Shown here piece by piece: positions 45,552-58,785 of a DNA stretch of 64,000 bases. Source of the stretch: Calendula officinalis (taxonomy: Eukaryota; Streptophyta; Magnoliopsida; Asterales; Asteraceae); assembly GCA_963853835.1 (NCBI GenBank), contig OY970820.1, positions 32,326,873 to 32,390,872 on the forward strand, written 5' to 3'. Every line of letters starts with the position of its first letter. The first letter of the stretch is position 1. A model generated the notes under the pieces. The model saw nothing but the letters and a program-made list of their open reading frames with translations, was not told where the DNA came from and did no database searches. The position numbers and the translations under genes are program-made.

Positions 45552-48168
45552 TGTAACGTCCTGAATTTTTAGGTAATTAAATAATGATTTAAATTTCATT
45601 TTTATCGTATATATATCGACTGCGTATTAATTACAAACATTTATGTGTATGTAAATATTTATTTACAATAGACAAATAAAGTGTGTGACGTTTTATTGCG
45701 CGACGTCTCGTTTTATGTTAAGCACGCGGGACGTTTTTATATTCGTAGAAAAAGTAAAAAGTGTTGTTTTAATCCCGAGCCGGCCGTAGGCCAAGGCTCG
45801 GACTGGATTGCTCGAAGTGGGACTAGTGGGCCCCAGATAGGACTTGCTTGCAGCCCGGTTTTGATTCAAGAAAGGTGCGGGCTAGAGGCCCAAAACTCAG
45901 GTAAACCAATGACCGAGTGTTAAGAGCTTAAATTCTTTTTTTGCGTACTCTTCCTTCATTCGTTCCCTGCAAATGGAAACCCCCTAAATGTGTTCCTTTC
46001 TATCACGGCCATTCTAGTGGCCGTCGTTTTTTTTAAGTTTCATATTTAATGAGTAGTTGAAGTCGGTCGATGTTTGTGAGCAAGCCAATCAAATTGTTTC
46101 TTTGGTTTTCTTCATTGAAATTATATGACGGTGAGATGGGATAAGATTTTGTCTTTGGTCTAATCTTCCAAACGAGGACTTATATGCAAGCAGGAGGAAA
46201 TTGAAGACCACAAAAGTTGTGGAATTTCTTGTAGAGATGGTGGTGATAAGCATGGGCATTTTTGGACGTGTGTAGCATTCCAATTGAACGTGATTTCTTG
46301 TAGAGATGGATGACGTCAACAATGTTTTTATTACTTTGAGTTGGTGGCCATGGTGTTTAAATTCTGGTCTTTAATTATTTAGAGATGGACACAAGCAAGA
46401 TTTCATCAATTATTTTTGTTCGTCAAGAAGTTTGGCAGTGTTGAGTGGTGGTGTGGTTTGGCGATTCGGGTGTTCGTTTGATCGCGTCTTGGCTCGTAGG
46501 GTATAATCTCTAACCCTTTTCTTTTGATCGATCTATCATTGATTGTTGTTAAGTGAGTTTGTTGTAGGGTTTTGGCGAGATGTCGGGTCTAGGGTTGGGT
46601 AAAAACCGTTGTTGATAACTAAACGTTTTATTGATCGAAAAACCCGGAAATCGATCCTTAGGGTTCTTGGTTTCCTAAACCGGGAAAGATTTCATAATAA
46701 CCGAGCTAATATATTTTAGATAAAGTCTCTGAGATAAAATGGGTTCCGGGGGCTGTCAGGTGCCACGGGATTATACGGGTTGATGTCGGGATTCAAAACG
46801 GGTTTTTAATCGTTAAGCTGAATTTTGGCAGAATGTGCCCTCTGAGTTCACGTCCGTTTTTTCCACACTTAAAATACGTTTTTGGATTTTTGGCCCATGC
46901 TGGTCACTTGTTTTCTGAGTTAGCTTTTCAATGCCGCAACCCTCTCGTCAATCCGAATTACGGTTTAAAAGTTATAACCATTCTAATATGCTGCTGTTAG
47001 GAAAATGACCTGTGAAGCTATGCTGTTTTGTGAGCCTGTTTTGAGGCCCTTAGAGTCCGATTTTAGGAAGAAGCCACTTGAGAGTGTTTTGTAGTATTCT
47101 GAGTCTAGTTTCTGTGGTAAAAAGATGGGAAAAATCTAATGAGCCGTTTAGGAGTTATGGCAGTTTCCGTGAGACTGACGGATGCTGCCAGCTTTCTGAA
47201 ATAAGCCCTCGAGTAGAATTTTAATTCAGAGTTTCGTTTTTGTTTTAGGACCGTCTAGGAGATAGCGTGCTGTACCTTTGACTGTCGGAAATCCTTTGGA
47301 GCTTACGTTTCTCGAGGTGAGTATTCTCACCGTGTATTCAGTTTTAACGTTATACATGCATGACTTATGTGTTACATTTCTTGCACCATAATTGTTATCT
47401 GAGTTTGAGCTGTTATCTGAGTTTGATCCGTTATCTGAGTTTGACCTGTTATCTGAGTATCTGAGCATCTGTTTATTTATTCATGATCTGAGACATTGTG
47501 ACTGGGTAACCGAGCTCGGCACAGGGTCATTCTGTGCTACTACTTGCTAGGGCAATCTGAGATAATTATGTTAAAGAGATAATAAAACATAATAACACAC
47601 ATCTGAGTTTTTGGCTATATGCCTGGGATCACCTCCCGTCTGAGTTTTGGGATTATTCCCGTCTGAGTTTTGGGATCACTCCCGTCTGAGTTTTGGCTTA
47701 TGCCTATCTGAGGTGTGAGGAGGGGCGAGGTTGATCTCTCGTCTCAAATCACACAAGCGCGCTATATAAATTAAAATCTGAGTAATAAAAATCTGAGAAA
47801 TAATCTGAGTAATTAATCGAGTAGATTCTGAGTAGGAGTACACCGATGTGCCCTCATGTGTTGTATGTTATGATTGTTGCATTTTGAGAATTATTCACTC
47901 AGCTTCCCCAGCTGACCCAAACTTTCCCCCACATTGTTTCAGGTACCAGCAAAGGAAAGGAGAAGGTGGACGGTTGACCGCTGTATCTTTTCATTACTGA
48001 TGTGGACATCATTTAATATTTTAAAACACTTTACTTTATCTTAACTATTTCCGCAATAAATACGTTTTAAATGTTAAATATTAATATCTGAGATTTATTT
48101 ATGGGACCTTTTGATTAAAACTTTGTTTTCAAAAATTTTAAAAATCTTGTAAATTTTAGGGTGTTACA
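45552..48168 (+). repeat. 5' LTR of element J
   Basis: It contains two arrays of CTGAG-based repeats: four units of GTTATCTGAGTTTGANC at 47392-47465 and several CCCGTCTGAGTTTTGGGAT units at 47590-47715. The frames of about 80 codons in it are not genes. A terminal ~40-bp part is AT-rich. Confidence 0.92.
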
Positions 48169-51100
48169 AGTTGGTATCAGAGCTCTGACTTGAGGGATTT
48201 GGATTCGCAAGGTGCGAATTCAAACTCAAGTTTGAGTATCAAGTTTTTAAACGGGAAAAGAGTAAAATATTTTTCTGAGAAAAGTTTCCACATCAAATAT
48301 ACAGCATGTCACGTCGACCTCTCGCTTTTCCTACTGCCAGTAATATTTAAGAATATTTTTATTTAAGATTTTGCTATATTCTGAGTATAGACGAGTAGAG
48401 TATTCTAAGAATTTTCGGTTTATTTCTGAGAGAATTACCAGTGAATTGTATGGCTAAATATATATGTATATAGATATACAATTACGAGATTCTACAATTC
48501 TGGTATAATTTAGAGCTTAATTTGAGCATAAATTTTAAGTCTAATTCTTAGAGTTCTATATATTTTTATATATATAAAAACATATATTGGAAGAAGTGAA
48601 ACTATAAATTTTTAATGAGAAAATAATTAAATTTTTCTAATTTAGAGAAACGAGGACGTTATTAATATTAAAGAGGAATTAATAATTCGAGAAAATGAGC
48701 ATGCATAATGAGAAATTATTAAACCAAGTTTAAATAATCAAAAGATACATTAATGCGAAATTTCAAATCATCTTAAGAGCGGTTTAATGAGATATTATAT
48801 ATGAGTAAACCACTAATGTTAATGAGATGCAATCAAATCAAATGAAATGAGAAACTAACTAACCGAGAATTGGTGGAGTCAAAGTAATCATATTTTTCTT
48901 TCTTTTTGTTTATCTGAAAGAGTATTTATTTAAAGCAGAGTAATGAGAAATTATTATCATGAGCTTTATTGAAAGAGTTGTAGAAATTGAGATTTGGCGG
49001 GAAATCTTAATTAGAATTAGCAATAAAATCGTTAGATACATAAAAGGGGTGTCTGCCAAGCTGAGAAGTCTCATATAAGTCAAACTCAAGAAATTAATTA
49101 ATGAGAGATAGATAAAATTTTTGGTACGACCGCTAAAACTAAGTGAATGAGAAATAGTTGCATCAAGAATCTATTTGAAAATTGAATTTATTTTAGGAGG
49201 ATATTTATTGAAGTGAACTTAACAGTAATTAATAAAGTGGTTTACTGGAAACAATCAATTTGAGTTAAACAAGAATTATTAACACTAGTTAAAAGAGAAT
49301 CATTGAACGGGGTTAAGAGAGAAGTTATTAAAGTAAACATACTATATGACAAAATTAAAAAAAAAATTGTGAATACAATGAGCTATGAGTTGTAATAACG
49401 GAGAAGATTCCATGTTGACAAGTCAACAAATTAACATATTATTTAAAAATCATTAAATTGAGATAAAATGAGAAAATATTTAAATTATGTGATTTAAATA
49501 ACTGAGTGGAAGTTTCAGAGTCACTAAACATGAATGACAAGTTAAGCGAGAGATTAATGACCTAACGCTAATAACTTAAAATAAACTTTGTAAGTTTAGT
49601 AGACTAATTAATTGAGAAATTGCTGAGTCAAATTAGTCAAAAATTATTGATGCTCATCTTAAAGAGTAAGTATTAAAGTGGATTAAGGGGAGGCTAACGT
49701 CATGAATTTAATGACGGTCTATTTAAAATGAGTTAAAAGAGCCATAATTGAATCAAGTTAAATGAGGAACACAATAACTGAGAACCCTGGTCGGAAGGGT
49801 ATTAATTGACATGCTCACAAATTGCAATAAATTTAATATAACTGTGAAGAGGATATAAATTATATTTATGAGGAATGATAAATGACATGTCCAAATGAAA
49901 AGTTTGAAAGGAGATTTGTATTGTGAAAGTAACTAAGTGGAGATATTTCTATGAATCTGAGTTATCCGAGTATCGCGTACGAGACTAAATGTACGCATAA
50001 TTTTCTGAGTAATGTTTATGAGAATTTGAGTATACACTGTTGAGTGCATATCTGTATTTATCAGATATTGAAAATAAACTTCCTTTCTCCTGAGTGTGAT
50101 TAAAATCTTTTCTTCTGAGTGTGATTTGTCGGTGGATTTATATGCGGGAAGTTGTAAACTTTGGAATTGACTCGTGACCAAACAGAAGTAGGTGTCGAAA
50201 GTAATAGAGGGCCCCTATTACCGTACACACAGGACTTTTGGTTGGTTATGGGGAGATTTTGAGGGGAACGATGGACCAATGCTTGTAATTGTGAAATCAG
50301 TATGTGTATCCTAATTGCTTGAGTGATTACATGCTTGTTTGTTTTATTTGGTAGAGAATGTTAGTTCCAAACTCGAGGATGAGTTTTTCTCCAAGTGGAG
50401 TTGAGTAGGGGTAAAAAGGGAAATTTCCAAAAATAAAATAATTATTATTATGTATTATTTACAATTATTATGAGCATGATGCGTATGTAGAGAGATCTTC
50501 TAGATGAGGATCTTTTAAAGTATGAAATCTAGATACATATACTTGATTTGAAAATCTATTAGAGTAACTACCAAATAGAGCAAATTGAGAATAACTGAAT
50601 TAATTCTATGATGTAACTATCAAGTTTATAAAATTGGTAAATCGAGATTAATGGAGATATTAAGAAATCGAGTTAATTTGGATTGAGTAATATATTTTAC
50701 TATTATTAAATTATTGAATTGAGAGTAATTATGAAATCGAGTAAATGAGGAATAGGTCAAGTGAACTTAAAGTTATATGGAATCAAGGTGAATTTCTAAA
50801 AGATGAGAAAATATTAAATTAACGAACAACAAGAGAACCTTTAAATTGAGAATTGTTAAGCAAGAAGCAATAAATGAAAACCATTAAATTTTAGTAAACA
50901 TTCAATGATATTAATCAAGAGGCATTCAAATTTGTGTTATATCAGTGAAACAGATTATTAAGGATAGTTAAAGACGGGGTGAATGAGAAAACTGTTATTA
51001 AAATATTACCGAGAAATCACTAAATATAGTGGAACGAGAACCTATTAAAAAGAATTACATGACAAGATCGTTAATTTGAGCTAATTAGAGGGTTATCAAA

Positions 51101-52177
51101 ATGAGTAATATGCAAACCTAATAAAAGGTAACAATATAAGAGTTATTTTGAGAAACAATAACGCGAATTGAGAGATAAATTATCAGTCCAAGTATTATAG
51201 GTTAGTAAACTGGAACACGCGAGGAGTATTAAGAAGGAGTAAAATGTGATTTATATCTAATGCTATTGCTAGTAAATACTATTACTTTATGAGTTTATCT
51301 GAGTTAGATTTCTGGTTTTGCTTCCGAGTTAAGATTCTGAGTTTGTTCTCGAGTTGTATTTCCGAGTTTATTTCTGAGATAGATTTTTGAGTTATACTTC
51401 TGAGATATGTTTTAAGTTCATTTATGGGTTACACTTCTGAGTTATATTACTAAATCATATTTCTGGGTTATGTACTTGAGTGTATAAGAATTCAGTGTCA
51501 TATGTATATTCCTTGTGAATAATTTGCACGTTTTTGTATTTGTTGATAGAGGTGTAAACCACTATATATTTTTACCTTAAGCAAACTATTGTCCCGTAGA
51601 ATAGAGGATCTTCTGACCAATTTCGATAGAGCTGTGCGATAAGATTTTCCCATAAAACGTATTGTTATCACCATAAGAGAGTCGAGTGTGAATTCGAGAA
51701 TGAGCTGGATGACCGAGTACCACGCCGAGATCTTCTGCCGCCACAAACCAAACCGTAACAAAACTCCAAGTGGAGTTGAATCGGAGATTTAACGCAACAT
51801 TAATTGCTTAGTGCAGCAACTGTGCCCGACTACTGGAGCAAGAAGACGCCTTTAACGGAGTATCGTAGATAATTTTGTACCTTTATCGTCATCCTTTTCT
51901 TGTCGAGTTAACCGAGTTCCTATGAGGCATTCAAATTCTGAACGTTATTATTTTGCACCATTAGAGACGGAAGATTTTACGAGCAGTTGCGAGAGCCGGA
52001 GTTTATTCTGACCGAGTGGATCACCCTGACGAGTTTCTTTATTCCATAACCTCATCATTTTCCTCTATTGCGGATGTGTGTCGTGGTCGAGCCTGTGACT
52101 GAGAGGCGAGATCGCTACCACGAGCTTCTTCCGAGCGATGACTTCGGGGACGAAGTCTATTTTAAGTGGAGTTGAGT
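48169..52177 (+). other. Non-coding interior of element J
   Basis: It begins with the PBS and a vestigial ATG frame of 14 codons (48306-48350, MSRRPLAFPTASNI then stop), where gag would start. The rest is purine-rich on the plus strand with many AATGAGAAA-type words. It has a degenerate array of TTCTGAGTTATA-like ~20-bp units at 51296-51482. Two PPT-like AAGTGGAGTTGA copies occur inside (50393 and 51768) besides the real one at 52164. Confidence 0.75.
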
Positions 52178-54795
52178 TGTAACGTCCTGAATTTTTAGGT
52201 AATTAAATAATGATTTAAATTTCATTTTTATCGTATATATATCGACTACGTATTAATTACAAACATTTATGTGTATGTAAATATTTATTTACAATAGACA
52301 AATAAAGTGTGTGACGTTTTATTGCGCGACGTCTCGTTTTATGTTAAGCACGCGGGACGTTTTTATATTCGTAGAAAAAGTAAAAAGTGTTGTTTTAATC
52401 CCGAGCCGGCCGTAGGCCAAGGCTCGGACTGGATTGCTCGAAGTGGGACTAGTGGGCCCCAGATAGGACTTGTTTGCAGCCCGGTTTTGATTCAAGAAAG
52501 GTGCGGGCTAGAGGCCCAAAACTCAGGTAAACCAATGACCGAGTGTTAAGAGCTTAAATTCTTTTTTTTGCGTACTCTTCCTTCATTCGTTCCCTGCAAA
52601 TGGAAAACCCCTAAATGTGTTCCTTTCTATCACGGCCATTCTAGCGGCCGTCGTTTTTTTTAAGTTTCATATTTAATGAGTAGTTGAAGTCGGTCGATGT
52701 TTGTGAGCAAGCCAATCAAATTGTTTCTTTGGTTTTCTTCATTGAAATTATATGACGGTGAGATGGGATAAGATTTTGTCTTTGGTCTAATCTTCCAAAC
52801 GAGGACTTATATGCAAGCAGGAGGAAATTGAAGACCACAAAAGTTGTGGAATTTCTTGTAGAGATGGCGGTGATAAGCATGGGCATTTTTGGACGTGTGT
52901 AGCATTCCAATTGAACGTGATTTCTTGTAGAGATGGATGACGTCAACAATGTTTTTATTACTTTGAGTTGGTGGCCATGGTGTTTAAATTCTGGTCTTTA
53001 ATTATTTAGAGATGGACACAAGCAAGATTTCATCAATTATTTTTGTTCGTCAAGAAGTTTGGCAGTGTTGAGTGGTGGTGTGGTTTGGCGATTCGGGTGT
53101 TCGTTTGATCGCGTCTTGGCTCGTAGGGTATAATCTCTAACCCTTTTCTTTTGATCGATCTATCATTGATTGTTGTTAAGTGAGTTTGTTGTAGGGTTTT
53201 GGCGAGATGTCGGGTCTAGGGTTGGGTAAAAACCGTTGTTGATAACTAAACGTTTTATTGATCGAAAAACCCGGAAATCGATCCTTAGGGTTCTTGGTTT
53301 CCTAAACCGGGAAAGATTTCATAATAACCGAGCTAATATATTTTAGATAAAGTCTCTGAGATAAAATGGGTTCCGGGGGCTGTTAGGTGCCACGGGATTA
53401 TACGGGTTGATGTCGGGATTCAAAACGGGTTTTTAATCGTTAAGCTGAATTTTGGCAGAATGTGCCCTCTGAGTTCACGTCCGTTTTTGCCACACTTAAA
53501 ATACGTTTTTGGATTTTTGGCCCATGCTGGTCACTTGTTTTCTGAGTTAGCTTTTCAATGCCGCAACCCTCTCGTCAATCCGAATTACGGTTTAAAAGTT
53601 ATAACCATTCTAATATGCTGCTGTTAGGAAAATGACCTGTGAAGCTATGCTATTTTGTGAGCTTGTTTTGAGGCCCTTAGAGTCCGATTATGGGAAGAAG
53701 CCACTTGAGAGTGTTTTGTAGTATTCCGAGTCTAGTTTCTGTGGTAAAAAGATGGGAAAAATCTAATGAGCCGTTTAGGAGTTATGGCAGTTTCCGTGAG
53801 ACTGACGGATGCTGCCAGCTTTCTGAAATAAGCCCTCGAGTAGAATTTTAATTCAGGGTTTCGTTTTTGTTTTAGGACCGTCTAGGAGATAGCGTGCTGT
53901 ACCGTTGACTGTCGGAAATCCTTTGGAGCTTACGTTTCTCGAGGTGAGTATTCTCACCGTGTATTCAGTTTTAACGTTATACATGCATGACTTATGTGTT
54001 ACATTTCTTGCACCATAATTGTTATCTGAGTTTGAGCTGTTATCTGAGTTTGATCCGTTATCTGAGTTTGACCTGTTATCTGAGTATCTGAGCATCTGTT
54101 TATTTATTCATGATCTGAGACATTGTGCCTGGGTAACCGAGCTCGGCACAGGGTCATTCTGTGCTACTACTTGCTAGGGCAATCTGAGATAATTATGTTA
54201 AAGAGATAATAAAACATAATAACACACATCTGAGTTTTTGGCTATATGCCTGGGATCACCTCCCGTCTGAGTTTTGGGATTATTCCCGTCTGAGTTTTGG
54301 GATCACTCCCGTCTGAGTTTTGGCTTATGCCTATCTGAGGTGTGAGGAGGGGCGAGGTTGATCTCTCGTCCCAAATCACACAAGCGCGCTATATAAATTA
54401 AAATCTGAGTAACAAAAATCTGAGAAATAATCTGAGTAATTAATCGAGTAGATTCTGAGTAGGAGTACACCGATGTGCCCTCATGTGTTGTATGTTATGA
54501 TTGTTGCATTTTGAGAATTATTCACTCAGCTTCCCCAGCTGACCCAAACTTTCCCCCACATTGTTTCAGGTACCAGCAAAGGAAAGGAGAAGGTGGACGG
54601 TTGACCGCTGTATCTTTTCATTACTGATGTCGACATCATTTAATATTTTAAAACACTTTACTTTATCTTAACTATTTCCGCAATAAATACGGTTTAAATG
54701 TTAAATATTAATATCTGAGATTTATTTATGGGACCTTTTGATTAAAACTTTGTTTTCAAAAATTTTAAAAATCTTGTAAATTTTAGGGTGTTACA
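52178..54795 (+). repeat. 3' LTR of element J
   Basis: Same as the 5' LTR apart from about 20 substitutions and one extra T in a T-run near 52568. It is directly followed by the target duplication ATACG. Confidence 0.92.
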
Positions 54796-54800
54796 ATACG

Positions 54801-55875
54801 TGGACAAACGAAGGCGAGGACTGGAGGTGGGTCCTCTTTTTCAATATCAACAATCTCCAAATGAGATGTCGATAGTGGATGTGGTTATCTCCGTGATTTT
54901 GAAACAAGTACTTTTTGTACTTGAGTGGTCAGTGGGGGTTGTACATTGCATCACTGGGTCCATGATGTCTTAATCAGAAAGCAACATATGCAATCTGATA
55001 TAGATGAGGTTACCCGGTCATTTGTTCGGTTTAGGGAGGGTTTTGCGTTTTCTTTAACCCTTTCACACACGCTCCTCACTCAACTCACTTTTTCATTTTC
55101 AACCACACCCTCGTTTTTTGTGTTTACCATGTGATAAGCTGATTTGCACCCCATAATTCATACCCCCTTTCAATTTTTACCTCAGCGCACCCCAATCAAG
55201 ATCTCATGATACTTGATTCTGCTCACCTAGACCTAGGACCCTCACTTTTTAGTTCCTATATTATCGGTGGCTCTGGGGAAGATCATGTTGGGTTTAGCAG
55301 ATCATAGGAGTAATTTGAGAGTAGACTATTACGCTCATGTGCATTATAATCAGCCTTTTAAAAGATGTTTCATTTAAGGAGTTTTCACATGGATTTTTTG
55401 GTAACTTCGGACTCACTTAGAGTATTCGTTAGCACATGGTATGAATCGGTAGTCGTTTGCACAACCGTTGATTCAAATATGTGACATGCGTTTAGAGTTG
55501 GCGTGATTTTAGCTCTAGCAGGATTTCCACTCGATCCTCGTGAAACATCAGATTGTGATGCCACTACGAGTGTTCCGATGGATTCACGGAGATCCATATT
55601 TGTAGTGCAAGTGTCCTATATTGGAAGGTTATTGAGGGTGAGAACTAGACACACTGTGCATACAAAGAGACTTAACCCGGGGCAGGAGGTGTAGCGATTT
55701 ACTACGCACCATGCGACTGATCAACCACTTGGGTCGACCTCCTAGTATACTTGGTTCGAACCTTCCTGACCTAGAACATGAACTTGTTCTTGACCGGTTA
55801 AAACCAACTAGTTGATTTAATCCCTAAATGCAGAACTGGGATTAAACATAATCCTTAAATCCTAAAGGATTGGGA
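54801..55875 (+). other. Unidentified repeated sequence, continuation and second copy
   Basis: 54801-54835 continues the sequence broken by J. 55470-55692 is a second, diverged copy of the region around 45351-45551 plus 54801-54835. It encodes ILALAGFPLDPRE and, at the end, HTKRLNPGQEV in one frame, with frame breaks upstream. It may be a decayed transposon gene; the family is unknown. The DNA between is featureless. Confidence 0.45.
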
Positions 55876-56844
55876 TGTTGGAAATCTAGATTAGGTTAAC
55901 AAGAAAGAAACCTTGTACGAAGAACTCGAACACACACACACACACACACACATACTTGTGTGTGTTCGTCGACTACTAACAAGAACCCTAGGGTTCTTGG
56001 TTCGACTTCGAACAAGAGGAGAAGGAGGAAGAGTGTTCCATGAATCATACCTTAGGTTAATGCTTAAGATAAGTACACTGATGATGAACACGACGAACGA
56101 TCCTCTAGATGATCACTTGCAACGAACTTGGATCTTCAAGACTTGAAGAACACGAAGAACGAATGAAGAACACGAAGAACGAAGAACACCAAGTGATGGT
56201 GTTCTTGGTTTGGCCGAATGGAAGAAAGGGGCAAGGGTTTCGGCTCTTTTTGGTGTAACCTAATAAGTGATGCCTAAGCCCTCTATTTATAATAGATGGA
56301 CTTTCACTTAGGGCCATTCTAGTTTAATTAAGATTAATCTCTTAATTAAACTTATCCTTTTACACTTCCATCCCTTATAGTTTAACTAGTTTATTATTGT
56401 TGCACTTAACTATTAAATGTCTAGTATTAACACACTAATAATTCGGTACCCATATACACGAATTATTCACACTTGTATTTATACTTTTAATAGTTAATTA
56501 TATAATAACCTTTATATAATTTACACAATAATATTATCCAATTACTATATGATTTAATAGCTTTAAATCATATCATGAATAATCTTTAATTAACACATTG
56601 TATATTTACTCAACTAGTAAATGTACAACTACTTGTATTAGTTAGTTAGTTAAACTAATCTCGTAATAAGTTAAACTTAACTTAATACTTAACTGATTCA
56701 TAATGACTATTATGAATCATTCCTCTTAGTAGTATCGTTGCATAACTTGCTCGTATTACATGCACTCACCGGTGTGAGCCTTAAGTGTTTCGTAGGCATG
56801 GATGTATCATCATAGGTTGACTAACTGTGCACATAATTCCTTCA
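55876..56844 (-). repeat. Probable solo LTR of the Angela/BARE type
   Basis: It is organised like the LTR of element E. It ends TAATTCCTTCA (plus strand), has GTGTGAGCCTTAAGTGTTT (compare GTGTGACCCTTTAGTGTCT), a CTCTATTTATAA promoter-like run, and a dinucleotide run (AC)11 near 55930-55953 (compare (GT)11). It may start TGTTGG at 55876. No PBS, PPT or matching target duplication was seen, so its limits are uncertain. Confidence 0.55.
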
Positions 56845-57851
56845 GGAGGTTATTATGATTCAACACCGACATACTCCGAATGAGTAGTCAGTAGCTTTTG
56901 TGCTATGTCCCCTAATGAAATGAAACAAATTTCTGTTGAGAGGAATTTGAGTAGTTGGTGGTGGCGTGCATTTGCTTTACTGGGCCAGTAAAGTCTAGTG
57001 AAACATTCAACGTATGAATGATCACCTATTTGTATGGTTGCCCGGTTTGTTGACGGTTTGGATGCACTCAAAGGTGTGTTTTCTTAGTTTTATCATGTTT
57101 TCACATCACCTTGCACTCACCTATTTCTATACCCTAGACATATACCCTCACATTTACCAGTTGGCTGAAATATTTCCCTGGGAAGGTAAGGCCGGATCTG
57201 GCAGACCATGGGAAGGTATGTCTTTTGAAGTAGTAAGTAACGAGAATTAAAAGAATTTGTAATAAACAGATGCTATCTTTACTAGGGAACTAGTAAGGAG
57301 ATCGTTTACGGATATTACAACGACTTATAATTAACGTTACACACATAAAACTTTTTGATTTGGGTAATTTGTTTTGATTTTCTCAATTTTCTCCCCATAG
57401 AAATAATAATTCTCCCCCTAGAATTAATATTTCTCCCCTCGACAAAACAAAAGTATGAAAAGTTTTGTGGTTTGAGGACGTACCTTATACATCGTCGGAG
57501 GGTGGAAGGAGAGTTTTTACGGTGAAGATTGATTTTGCTTCGTGCTTTCTTCTGATGATCGGGTTCTGAATCTGATGTGATCAGAAGCCATGTCTTTGAA
57601 GCTCGGGTCATACATTGAAGTGTGTAAGAGCCATTCTGATGAGGTTCGAGTTATACACTGAGTTGTGTATAAGTCATTCTGCAAAAACAAATCGTACTAC
57701 TTTTGGTACCCATTTTTTTGGGTCCGATGGTGTTAGTGTTAGAATGAAACCATCGATAAGTTGTATCAATTTGATGTAAAGATTTAGAGTTCCAAGAGAA
57801 ATTGAAACTCGATGTTTCACTTTCAAATAATTTCCGGGGAATTATTTGAGA
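56845..57851. other. Unassigned repeat-derived DNA
   Basis: No gene was recognised. The part near 57360-57440 has CTCCCCATAG/CTCCCCCTAG runs, like the non-coding C-rich stretches between PPT and genes of SIRE-type elements on the minus strand. It may belong to the Copia fragment to its right. Confidence 0.35.
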
Positions 57852-58785
57852 TTATGGAGTTTTCGGAATCCATTTTTCTTTTAAAAATGTGGGTGTCTTG
57901 AAAACAACAGCAGGATTTGTTGTGGGCACTGATTTAAAAGTTATTTTCGGTGCCAATGAAAGTAAATCATTTCTTGTATACCTCAAAATGTTTGTTTTAG
58001 AAATTGAATTATTTTTAATTTTATAATATTTCAAAACATTTTTGGATTTAAAAGTACAAGGTTTTCGAAGATTGTGGTTTCACAAACAACTTAGTCTTTT
58101 GAAGAGAATAAGTTGTGTATTGTGAGACCTTTTTAGTAAAATATTTTGAAGATTCACCGGTGTAAATCTTAATCGGAACTTGTACCGCACGTTTTCCTTT
58201 ATTAAAAACTTTAGGTTTAGAAAATTTTGCAATTTTGATATTCAAAACATCGTTTGTAGTTTGTGACAACGAAATATCTGCTTCAAGAGATGTAATTTTA
58301 TTTAGCAATTTTGCTTTTTCAATATTGAAAATATTGATTTGTTTTTGTAAATCAGATCCAAAATTACAGTCAAGTTGTTTGATTTTATCAGTCGAAACCT
58401 GATTTTCTGCACAAACAGAATTATACTTTTCGATGTTCAAAGCATTCAAATGATTGGAGTCATGAAGTTGTTTTGTGAGTTCAGCAATCTGAATTTTCAA
58501 GTTCTTGGAATCTGTTTCATAAGTTGTGATTTTTGATTTCAAATTTGCGTTTTCAGATTCTAGAGCTTGAACTTTATCTGTTAAAATAATAAATTTGCAA
58601 TTAATTTTCTCACTTTTCTCCAATTTTTCTTTGAACTCATTACTTAATCGCAAATTCTTAACTTTATCATGAAATGATTTTTCAAATAAAACATAATTCT
58701 GCGTACTTGTAATTTCCCACATCGCAGCTGAATCTTTTAATTCACAAATTACCTTTTGAAGTGATTTAATTACATTTATATCCAT
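57852..58785 (-). pseudogene. Copia (SIRE-like) gag C-terminal coiled coil fragment
   Basis: An open frame of 245 codons (58785-58048) begins MDINVIKSLQKVICELKDS. It is almost wholly heptad-like (LEKSEKINCKF, ALESENANLKSKI, IQIAELTKQL, LLNKITSLEADI), then basic. A second piece in another frame (58034-57852) ends FLKEKWIPKTP, like the WVPK block before the protease of SIRE-type pol. It therefore matches the gag tail and pol start of a SIRE-like element, with a frameshift near 58040. No knuckle, RT or integrase adjoins it. Confidence 0.65.

Larger units (their letters stand above)
45552..54795 (+). mobile_element. LARD-like LTR element J, complete
   Basis: The LTRs are 45552-48168 (2617 bp) and 52178-54795 (2618 bp), with about 20 differences by eye. 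They start TGTAACGTCC and end GGTGTTACA. The target duplication is ATACG (45547-45551 and 54796-54800). The PBS TGGTATCAGAGCTC is at 48172-48185 and a PPT-like AAGTGGAGTTGAG precedes the 3' LTR. The interior (4.0 kb) has no gag or pol and no frame above about 90 codons. A large non-coding interior between long LTRs is the definition of a LARD. LTR and PBS style suggest a Ty3/gypsy chromovirus as the autonomous partner (inference). Confidence 0.92.

Noticed and set aside
45681..45923. 80-codon plus-strand frame MCDVLLRD... present in both J LTRs
   Set aside because: The conservation is explained by recent LTR identity; no family features and no link to a promoter.
47226..47468. 80-codon minus-strand frame with SDNxSNSDN repeats, present in both LTRs of J
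   Set aside because: It arises from the CTGAG-based tandem array in the LTR; identical presence in both LTRs reflects LTR duplication.
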